A stretch of DNA of 20,213 nucleotides, taken from positions 1 to 20,213 of the forward strand of contig CAIRNW010000272.1 in the NCBI GenBank assembly GCA_903879995.1, given 5' to 3'. A program made the position numbers and the translations under genes. Source of the DNA: an uncultured Bacteroidota bacterium (GTDB lineage Bacteria > Bacteroidota > Bacteroidia > Chitinophagales > Chitinophagaceae). Positions 14,606 through 20,213 of this stretch are shown piece by piece. Every line of letters starts with the position of its first letter. Position 1 is the stretch's first letter. The notes under the pieces are model-generated. The model saw nothing but the letters and a program-made list of their open reading frames with translations, was not told the DNA's origin and searched no databases.

Positions 14606-15103
14606 GTTCATTCGAATTCTCTCTTGGATTCTTTGCAAGTATTTCTGTTGGTAATAATACTCTTTAATTTTTTGAAAATCTGTTTCAGATAAAGTACTGG
14701 GGGCAGTTTTCAGTATATTTTTAACTCCGTCGTACAACTCTTTTTCGTACCGATTGATTAATTCTTTGAGCTCAACTTGTTGCGCCTCGTCCCCCTCAGT
14801 TAGACGCTCATTTAAGTCCATCATTTCCATTAAAAAGTCTGGGGATAATACTGGATTTTCATTTTCAGTAATATTCCCGGTCAGTTGTAGTACGTAGTGA
14901 AGCGTTTTAAGTGGATCTTGAAATACTTGCCAGCCTTTATTGATTGCTGCACTTTGCTCCATTAAAGCTTGCTGACTTTCTTCAGTTTCATTCGTGTGAA
15001 AATCAGGATGAAATTGCCGGCTTAGCTCCAAAAATTTTGGTCTGATTTTTTGCACATCAACCTCAAATTGAAGCGGTAGTCCAAATAGTTCAAAATAGTT
15101 CAT
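14597..15103 (-). CDS. hscB: Fe-S assembly co-chaperone HscB (J-domain protein)
   Basis: HscB delivers the IscU scaffold to its Hsp70 partner and stimulates ATP hydrolysis during iron-sulfur cluster transfer. The 168-residue protein begins MNYFELFGLP and has the J-domain HPD motif at residues 32-34 (FHPDFH). The C-terminal three-helix IscU-binding domain spans about 85-168 and includes FLMEMMDLNERL. Size and architecture are standard. No hscA or isc gene is adjacent. Several position-37 enzymes nearby are iron-sulfur proteins or depend on them (MtaB), but no functional link is shown. It is transcribed away from the Lys1-like gene and is followed by tRNA-Leu. Confidence 0.9.
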   Translation of the reverse strand: MNYFELFGLPLQFEVDVQKIRPKFLELSRQFHPDFHTNETEESQQALMEQSAAINKGWQVFQDPLKTLHYVLQLTGNITENENPVLSPDFLMEMMDLNERLTEGDEAQQVELKELINRYEKELYDGVKNILKTAPSTLSETDFQKIKEYYYQQKYLQRIQERIRMNLS

Positions 15104-15123
15104 GTGTAAGCCCTATTGAGGAT

Positions 15124-15131
15124 TAAATTTG
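15124..15131 (+). promoter_or_regulatory. -7 element for the Lys1-like gene
   Basis: TAAATTTG is an exact TAnnTTTG match 27 bases before ATG 15159. It lies to the left of the minus-strand element at 15144-15151, so the two promoters face each other. Confidence 0.45.
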
Positions 15132-15143
15132 CCAGATCGATTG

Positions 15144-15151
15144 CAAAGGTA
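15144..15151 (-). promoter_or_regulatory. -7 element for hscB
   Basis: Minus-strand TACCTTTG is an exact TAnnTTTG match 40 bases before the hscB ATG. No clear TTG is seen at -33 distance. Confidence 0.5.
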
Positions 15152-15158
15152 CACGCCT

Positions 15159-16364
15159 ATGGCTACTATTGGAATTATACGTGAGGGTAAAATACCTGCA
15201 GATAATCGGGTGGCCTTAACGCCTGCCCAATGCAAATGGCTACTCAAGAGTTTTCCTACGTTGCGGATTTATGTTCAGCCATCCGCTACCCGTTGCTTTC
15301 CAGACAAGGATTATGAGCGTGCAGGGGCTATTTTATCAGAAGAGCTCTCCGAGGCGGAATATATTTTTGGAATTAAAGAAGTTCCTGCCCACTTTCTGCT
15401 GGATAACAAAACCTATTTGTTTTTCTCCCATACCAAGAAGCTTCAGCCCTATAATCAATCATTATTTCATGCTTTAATTAAAAAGCAAATTACCTTGATC
15501 GATTACGAATGCTTGGAGCATGAAGACGGTCAGCGGATTATAGGATTTGGGTTCTTTGCTGGGGTAGTTGGGGCTCATAATGGGTTGCTTGCCTATGGAA
15601 AAAGAACTGGATTATTTAGTTTAGAAAGAGTTTATAAACAAAAGAATTTCAAAGAGTTAATTCATAATTATTTTGAAATTAAACTCCCCCCAATTAAAAT
15701 TGCCGTGACAGGTTCCGGCCGAGTTGCGCATGGCATTATGGAAGTATTGAATCTAATGGGTGTCAGGGAAGTTGAACCTGATGAGTATCTCTCCAAAAAT
15801 TTTTCCTACCCAGTTTACACACAATTAAAAGGAGGCGATTTATACCGTAATCGAATTACAGGGGGGTATAATCGCGAAGAATTTCATGCCAAGCACCAGG
15901 ACTATTTTTGTCTTTTTAGGTCTTACTTAATATGCACAGATATTTTATTAAATGGTATCTATTGGGAAGAAGGTATGGACCGTCTTTTTGATGAAACTGC
16001 CCTGCGTCATCCTGATTTTAAGATTACAACAATTGCGGATATAACGGATGATGCTTTTGGGTCTATCCCGATTAACTTGGGTGATCAAACCATTGAAGAT
16101 CCTGTGTATGGCGTCGACAAGATAAGTTTACAAAAAACGGCACCTTATCTACCAGGTAGTGTAGATGTTATAGCTGTGGGAAATCTGCCCAATGAATTAC
16201 CCAGAGATGCAAGCCGTTATTTCGGTGAACAGTTAATTAAGTTCATCTTGGAAGATCTGCTCAGCAAAGGCAATTCGCCTCTTTTAGCTCGTGCAACTAT
16301 TCTAAAAAAGGGGGTACTAACAGAACATTATCAATACATGCGTGAATATGCTGCAATTCCATAG
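15159..16364 (+). CDS. Saccharopine dehydrogenase (Lys1-like)/AlaDH-PNT family oxidoreductase
   Basis: The 401-residue protein has an AlaDH/PNT-type N-terminal domain opening MATIGIIREGKIPADNRVALTP and a Rossmann segment AVTGSGRVAHG (182-192). A C-terminal stretch IAVGNLPNELPRDAS is typical of Lys1 and of the N-terminal half of AASS. Lys73 (GIKEVP) and His91 (FFSHTKK) sit where yeast saccharopine dehydrogenase has its catalytic Lys and His. A reaction between lysine or another amino acid, 2-oxoglutarate and NAD(P) is therefore plausible, although the real substrate in Bacteroidota is not known to me. A TTG at 15129 would extend the frame by ten residues over the hscB promoter; ATG 15159 fits the family start. 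The gene ends 4 bases from the convergent methyltransferase gene, with no terminator between. Confidence 0.75.
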   Translation: MATIGIIREGKIPADNRVALTPAQCKWLLKSFPTLRIYVQPSATRCFPDKDYERAGAILSEELSEAEYIFGIKEVPAHFLLDNKTYLFFSHTKKLQPYNQSLFHALIKKQITLIDYECLEHEDGQRIIGFGFFAGVVGAHNGLLAYGKRTGLFSLERVYKQKNFKELIHNYFEIKLPPIKIAVTGSGRVAHGIMEVLNLMGVREVEPDEYLSKNFSYPVYTQLKGGDLYRNRITGGYNREEFHAKHQDYFCLFRSYLICTDILLNGIYWEEGMDRLFDETALRHPDFKITTIADITDDAFGSIPINLGDQTIEDPVYGVDKISLQKTAPYLPGSVDVIAVGNLPNELPRDASRYFGEQLIKFILEDLLSKGNSPLLARATILKKGVLTEHYQYMREYAAIP

Positions 16365-16368
16365 CAGT

Positions 16369-17106
16369 CTATAAGTGCAGGTAATAGTCTTTAAGTAGTG
16401 CAAAAGCCTCAGGGCTGTACCCATTGTTGGTGCCTTGTATTACCAGTGAAGTAGTATGGATATTCTTTGGAGATATTTCCCTTTCAATTCTACATTCAAC
16501 CAATATCCTTGAAATACGCTTATGTGGGCTAGGTTTAACCTCACAGCAGGTTGTAATACTTATACCCATGGATAAACAGTATTTCACGAGGTCCTCCTTT
16601 CTTGTTATAGGTAAAATCAAAAAGAGATATCCCTGTGGTTTCAAAAGTTTGAGACTTGCAATCAATAGTGTGGAAAGGGTGAGGCTGCTATCATGGAATG
16701 CTTGATTCTTTGCTGGGCTGTTAGCGCGTAAATCTCTCTCATAAAATGGAGGGTTGCTGATAATTACGTCAAATTGCTTTTCATTTGAATAGAGATTGAT
16801 ATCCGCCTTTTTTAGAAAAAGGTGCTCACTCCATGGCGACTTATTGAAATTATCTTTCGCTTGTAATGCGGCAGCTTCATCAATTTCAATAGCTGTAATA
16901 CTAAAGTCGGTCAGTTGCTGAGCGATCATCAGCGACAAAAGACCAGTGCCCGTTCCAATATCGAGTATGCGAGGGGAGGATAAAGAAAGCTTTGCTATTT
17001 TTTGCGCGGCCCAGGCGCCAAAAATACAGGCATCAGTGCTGACTTTCATTGCGCATTGGTCCTGCTTTACGGCAAACTGCTTACAGGTAAAAGTAGCTTG
17101 TCCCAT
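16369..17106 (-). CDS. tRNA1(Val) A37 N6-methyltransferase (TrmN6/YfiC-like)
   Basis: The 245-residue class I SAM-dependent methyltransferase begins with the family-typical FTCKQFAVKQDQCAMKV and STDACIFGAW, followed by motif I DIGTGTG (49-55) and AIEID (72-76). Motif IV is NPPF (118-121). In E. coli this family methylates N6 of A37 in valine tRNA. The tRNA-Val in this window has A at position 37, but the E. coli substrate has a different anticodon (cmo5UAC), so the match is only suggestive. The ATG follows the tsaD stop with no intervening base, so expression is coupled to tsaD. Confidence 0.85.
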   Translation of the reverse strand: MGQATFTCKQFAVKQDQCAMKVSTDACIFGAWAAQKIAKLSLSSPRILDIGTGTGLLSLMIAQQLTDFSITAIEIDEAAALQAKDNFNKSPWSEHLFLKKADINLYSNEKQFDVIISNPPFYERDLRANSPAKNQAFHDSSLTLSTLLIASLKLLKPQGYLFLILPITRKEDLVKYCLSMGISITTCCEVKPSPHKRISRILVECRIEREISPKNIHTTSLVIQGTNNGYSPEAFALLKDYYLHL

Positions 17107-18150
17107 TCACCAATTTGCTCTTGCTGTAGAGGGAGTTGCTAGTTCGCTCCACTGCTTTTCCTTGTATTTATAATAGGCGGTAATGGCTATCATGCCAGCA
17201 TTATCGGTGCAATACTCAAAAGCAGGTATGCTTGCCTGCCAGCCATTTTTCTCGGCTAACGCTAGAAATTCTTTTCGTAATCCTTTGTTTGCAGAAACGC
17301 CGCCTGCCAGGCAAATCGATTGAATTCCAGTTTGGTGAACAGCTTTTTCTAGCTTATCCAATAGGATAGAAATAATTCGTTGTTGTATCGAAGCGCAGAT
17401 ATCAGGTAAATTATCTGCAATAAATTTTTCCTGTTCAGCAATTGAAGTCTGGTTACTTTGTTTGTAGGTTACTGATTTTCCTGCTTGTTGGAGAAAGTAC
17501 AAGATCGATGTTTTGAGTCCGCTAAAGCTAAAGTCCAGTCCCTCAATGGAAGGCTTTGGAAATTTAAATCTATTGCCGTCTCCTTTTTGAGCATATTGAT
17601 CAATCAGCGGACCTCCAGGGTAGGGGAGTCCTAATAGTTTTGCCGATTTATCAAACGCCTCTCCTGCTGCATCATCAATTGTTTCTCCAATTACTTTCAT
17701 GGATAATGGAGATTCGCATTGTACGATTTGAGTGTGTCCTCCACTTACCGTTAGACAAAGGAATGGAAAGCTTGGCTTGGGGGAATCAATAAGATTGGCC
17801 AATACATGTGCTTGCATGTGATGTACCGCAATCAGGGGAATTTTTTGTGATAATGCTAACGATTTCGCAAACTGCCCGCCAACTAATAAGGAACCAATTA
17901 GCCCGGGGCTTTGTGTATATCCGATTGCGTTGATTTCGGATATACTTACACCGGCTTTTTTTAAAGCAGCATCCACTACGGGCACAATATGTTGCATATG
18001 GGCTCTCGATGCCAGCTCAGGCACAACACCACCATATTGTTCATGTACTTTTTGCCCAGCAATAAAATTGGATAAAATTTGACCATCTACACAAACTGCA
18101 GCGGATGTTTCGTCACAGGAGGACTCAATAGCTAAAATTCGAATGGACAT
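17107..18150 (-). CDS. tsaD: tRNA threonylcarbamoyltransferase TsaD
   Basis: TsaD transfers the threonylcarbamoyl group from threonylcarbamoyl-AMP to N6 of A37 in tRNAs reading ANN codons, working with TsaB and TsaE. The 347-residue protein begins MSIRILAIESSCDETSAAV. It has the metal-binding His111 and His115 in HHMQAH and the late aspartate Asp316 in YCTDNAGM. It also has YTQSPGLIGSL (78-88), SGGHTQ and LAGGVSANKGLR, all family signatures. The fold is homologous to the N-terminal domain of the carbamoyltransferase at 979-2844, and both act through carbamoyl-adenylate-type chemistry. It lies 33 bases downstream of the ABC permease, with TAATTTTG 5 bases before its ATG. Its product nucleoside is the substrate of MtaB. 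Confidence 0.96.
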   Translation of the reverse strand: MSIRILAIESSCDETSAAVCVDGQILSNFIAGQKVHEQYGGVVPELASRAHMQHIVPVVDAALKKAGVSISEINAIGYTQSPGLIGSLLVGGQFAKSLALSQKIPLIAVHHMQAHVLANLIDSPKPSFPFLCLTVSGGHTQIVQCESPLSMKVIGETIDDAAGEAFDKSAKLLGLPYPGGPLIDQYAQKGDGNRFKFPKPSIEGLDFSFSGLKTSILYFLQQAGKSVTYKQSNQTSIAEQEKFIADNLPDICASIQQRIISILLDKLEKAVHQTGIQSICLAGGVSANKGLRKEFLALAEKNGWQASIPAFEYCTDNAGMIAITAYYKYKEKQWSELATPSTARANW

Positions 18151-18155
18151 GGAAG

Positions 18156-18163
18156 CAAAATTA
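18156..18163 (-). promoter_or_regulatory. -7 element just ahead of tsaD
   Basis: Minus-strand TAATTTTG is an exact TAnnTTTG match ending 5 bases before the tsaD ATG. No TTG is seen at -33 distance. A leaderless tsaD-trmN6 transcript is the inference. Confidence 0.45.
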
Positions 18164-18183
18164 GGGAAGTCCAGTGGCCTTAT

Positions 18184-19443
18184 TTATTTACTTCGTATAG
18201 CAACCACGGGGTCCATTCGGGCTGCCTGCCTTGCGGGCACGAATCCAGCGATAACGCCCACTAGTATGCAAATTCCTATGGCTAAAAACATATTAGCAGA
18301 AGAAATAAATACTGGAAAATTCAGGGCTTTGGTAAGAATCTGGGTCAGTAAAAAAACAAGGGTTAATCCGATGAATCCGCCAATGATGCACAAGAAGGAA
18401 GACTCTAACAGAAATTCAGTTAAAATAATATGACTCTTTGCTCCGATTGCTTTTTTAAGCCCAATCTGGCTGGTTCTTTCACGTACCGTTACAAACATAA
18501 TATTCGCTACACCAAACATGCCCACAATTAAGGAAAGCGTAGCAATAGCCCAGCCTCCTATGTTGACATTAACAAAAATGTCTCCAATTACTTTACTAAA
18601 GTCATTTATATCGTTCAATGCAAAATTATCCTCTTGCGTGGGAGATAATTTTCGAATCGCTCGCATCGTACCCGCTAATTCATCTTTTACTGCTTTACTG
18701 CTCAAATTCGGTTTTCCCTGAACCATAATAAGGGGATCTGCTCTTAATTCATTCATGATGGTGCGACCAAAACGATAGGGTACAAAGAGGCTATTGTCGA
18801 ATTGCCAACCACCGTCTCCCAACATACTTTTTCCTTGCTTTTTAATAACACCGATTACTAAAACTTTTTTTCCTCTTACTTCCACATATTTTTCAGCAGC
18901 TAGCTCAGGTTTCCCAAAAAGTTTTTCTGCCACTTCGTACCCGATCAATCCTACGTTGGCTGCATTGCCAAATTCTCGCTCTAAAAATGACCGACCATTT
19001 GAAATCTCTATAGCTTGAATTTTGTCAAAATCCTCGTTGATTCCATGCACATTTACTCCGCTTAGCTGCTTTCCTCCAAATTCTAAAGGGTCATTAATTT
19101 GAATATGGAAGGCCACATATTGAGCGGCAGGAGTCCTTTCTCGAATTTCCTCTGCTTCCACATAACGTGGGGAGGGCCTTTTTACAAATTTCCACCAAGG
19201 ATAATCCGGGCCACCTCCACTGTACTCCCATTTATCTATATAAATTGTGTTATTCCCTAGCGATTTAATCTCGTTCTGAATGTTTTGTTCCAGACTATTC
19301 ACGGTTGCTAAAACCCCGATGATGCAAAAAATTCCAATCGTGATTCCAAAAAGGGATAGGAAGGTCCTTAATTTGTTTTTCCAAAGCTCCTGCACAGCCA
19401 TTTTAAAGCTGCTGGATATAATTTCTATGGTACGACGAAGCAT
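18184..19443 (-). CDS. ABC transporter permease (MacB/FtsX family)
   Basis: The 419-residue protein has the MacB layout. A cytoplasmic start (residues 1-25, with ELWKNKLRTFLSLFGI) and a first membrane helix (about 27-50) come first. The large periplasmic MacB-PCD domain (about 50-285) follows. Three more helices lie near 298-320, 345-375 and 385-405, with the coupling segment ERTSQIGLKKAIGA at 325-338 and the ending PARQAARMDPVVAIRSK. Such permeases pair with an ATPase to move lipoproteins, peptides or antibiotics, or act as mechanotransmitters. No ATPase gene is adjacent: prfC is divergent upstream and tsaD lies downstream. The ATG at 19443 has TACCTTTG 4 bases ahead of it. Confidence 0.88.
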   Translation of the reverse strand: MLRRTIEIISSSFKMAVQELWKNKLRTFLSLFGITIGIFCIIGVLATVNSLEQNIQNEIKSLGNNTIYIDKWEYSGGGPDYPWWKFVKRPSPRYVEAEEIRERTPAAQYVAFHIQINDPLEFGGKQLSGVNVHGINEDFDKIQAIEISNGRSFLEREFGNAANVGLIGYEVAEKLFGKPELAAEKYVEVRGKKVLVIGVIKKQGKSMLGDGGWQFDNSLFVPYRFGRTIMNELRADPLIMVQGKPNLSSKAVKDELAGTMRAIRKLSPTQEDNFALNDINDFSKVIGDIFVNVNIGGWAIATLSLIVGMFGVANIMFVTVRERTSQIGLKKAIGAKSHIILTEFLLESSFLCIIGGFIGLTLVFLLTQILTKALNFPVFISSANMFLAIGICILVGVIAGFVPARQAARMDPVVAIRSK

Positions 19444-19447
19444 ATTG

Positions 19448-19480
19448 CAAAGGTAGAGTCAATTAGGCTGGTATTCACAA
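19448..19480 (-). promoter_or_regulatory. Promoter of the ABC permease gene
   Basis: Minus-strand TTG (19480-19478, within TTGTG), a 22-base gap, and TACCTTTG (19455-19448) match both Bacteroidota promoter elements. The -7 element ends 4 bases before the ATG, predicting a leaderless transcript. Confidence 0.65.
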
Positions 19481-19513
19481 TAAATTGACAGACGGTGATT
19501 AGAAAGGCTGACT

Positions 19514-19521
19514 TACCTTTG
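19514..19521 (+). promoter_or_regulatory. -7 element of prfC
   Basis: TACCTTTG is an exact TAnnTTTG match ending 9 bases before the prfC ATG. The nearest TTG (in TTGACA at 19485) is 26 bases upstream, somewhat far for the -33 element. The predicted leader is only a few bases. Confidence 0.55.
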
Positions 19522-19530
19522 CGCCGCATC

Positions 19531-20213
19531 ATGAAGTACCAGGACTCGATATCCCGCAGGCGAACCTTCGCAATTATTTCTCACCCCGATGCCGGTAAGA
19601 CCACCCTAACGGAAAAGTTTTTATTGTTCGGGGGTGCTATCCAGGTGGCAGGGGCTGTTAAAAGTAATAAGATCAAGAAGCATGCCACCAGTGATTTTAT
19701 GGAAATTGAACGGCAGCGTGGAATTTCTGTGGCTACTTCAGTCATGAGTTTTGAGTACAACGGAATTTTGATTAATCTTTTAGATACGCCTGGTCACAAA
19801 GACTTTGCTGAAGATACTTACCGAACACTAACCGCGGTGGATAGTGTTATTTTGGTGGTGGACAGCGTCAATGGGGTCGAGGATCAAACCCGTCGTTTGA
19901 TGGAGGTTTGTCGAATGCGAGATACGCCGGTAATTCTTTTTATCAATAAAATGGATCGTGATGGTAAGAATCGTTTTGACTTACTGGAGGAAATTGAAAA
20001 GGAATTGTCAATTGAGCTACATCCTATGACCTGGCCCATCAATAGTGGGAAAGAGTTCAAAGGAGTTTACAATATCGCAGCACAAAGTTTACTATTATTC
20101 CAAGCGGGTACCAAGGGAAATGAAGATACACTGACTGTAGATCATCTTTCTGATTCTATGCTAGATCTGCGATTGGGGGAGAAAGATGCCGCTATTCTTC
20201 GTGAGGATGTGGA
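19531..20213 (+). CDS. prfC: Peptide chain release factor 3, 3' end cut by window edge
   Basis: RF3 is a GTPase that recycles RF1 and RF2 from the ribosome after termination. The first 227 residues are present, and the frame is still open at the window end. The G motifs are complete: P-loop SHPDAGKTT (17-25), switch-region [11 protein letters not shown] (57-67), DTPGHKDF (85-92) and NKMDRD (139-144). The sequences TSVMSFEY and [19 protein letters not shown] distinguish RF3 from EF-G and other translational GTPases. It is divergent from the ABC permease gene across an 87-base spacer that holds promoter elements for both. About 300 further residues would be expected downstream. Confidence 0.96.
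   Translation, partial: MKYQDSISRRRTFAIISHPDAGKTTLTEKFLLFGGAIQVAGAVKSNKIKKHATSDFMEIERQRGISVATSVMSFEYNGILINLLDTPGHKDFAEDTYRTLTAVDSVILVVDSVNGVEDQTRRLMEVCRMRDTPVILFINKMDRDGKNRFDLLEEIEKELSIELHPMTWPINSGKEFKGVYNIAAQSLLLFQAGTKGNEDTLTVDHLSDSMLDLRLGEKDAAILREDV

Noticed and set aside
15129..15158. TTG start adding ten residues to the Lys1-like protein
   Set aside because: The extension reads through both promoter elements and is not family-like; MATIGIIREG is the expected start.
16365..16368. Possible terminator between the Lys1-like gene and trmN6
   Set aside because: Only 4 bases separate the stop codons, and I see no hairpin with a T-run on either strand.
1..20213. Mobile element, prophage, defence system or CRISPR array
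   Set aside because: No transposase, integrase, nuclease or regularly spaced repeats were found, and the gene content is core-like throughout.

Overview
The window looks like ordinary chromosome of a Bacteroidota bacterium, most likely of the Chitinophagaceae/Sphingobacteriia type. The lineage is inferred from three things. There is a very large secreted protease ending in a type IX secretion (T9SS) sorting domain. Shine-Dalgarno sequences are almost absent, while the Bacteroidota -7 promoter element TAnnTTTG recurs just ahead of genes. The gene content (mtaB, priA, hscB, tsaD, prfC, a Lys1-type dehydrogenase) is also typical. I see no insertion sequence, prophage or CRISPR array. All genes look intact except the two cut by the window edges.

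Left part (1-3379, + strand): a tightly coupled four-gene unit of a 5'-truncated SGNH/GDSL-hydrolase-like protein, a NodU/CmcH/TobZ-type O-carbamoyltransferase, a 49-residue DUF5989 membrane peptide, and an SxtJ-family membrane protein. The last three match, as a set, the carbamoyltransferase SxtI and its small companions in saxitoxin clusters. Here they sit beside a surface-type hydrolase and not beside toxin genes. This is the least understood system in the window.

3386-4738 (- strand): mtaB (methylthiotransferase for t6A37 of tRNA), followed by tRNA-Val(GAC).

4803-14350 (+ strand): a long co-directional run of plsC-like acyltransferase, priA, a YdjM-like membrane hydrolase, a YcbB-type L,D-transpeptidase, and a 1314-residue S8 protease with a T9SS C-terminal domain. 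The run is closed by a strong intrinsic terminator. The theme is mostly envelope and secretion, with the replication-restart helicase embedded.

14440-15151 (- strand): hscB, tRNA-Leu(CAA) and a terminator. A Lys1-like saccharopine/alanine dehydrogenase-family gene (+) faces away from hscB; their promoter elements overlap head-on.

16369-19443 (- strand): a MacB/FtsX-type ABC permease without an adjacent ATPase, then tsaD, then a trmN6-like tRNA methyltransferase (stop and start codons abut). prfC (release factor 3) begins at 19531 on the + strand and runs off the window.

Two themes cut across the layout. Three enzymes acting on tRNA position 37 (MtaB, TsaD, TrmN6) lie within 15 kb, along with two tRNA genes. 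Several starts also carry TAnnTTTG only 4-6 bases ahead of the ATG, which predicts leaderless or near-leaderless mRNAs, and both tRNA genes carry the same element exactly 9 bases ahead of the mature 5' end.
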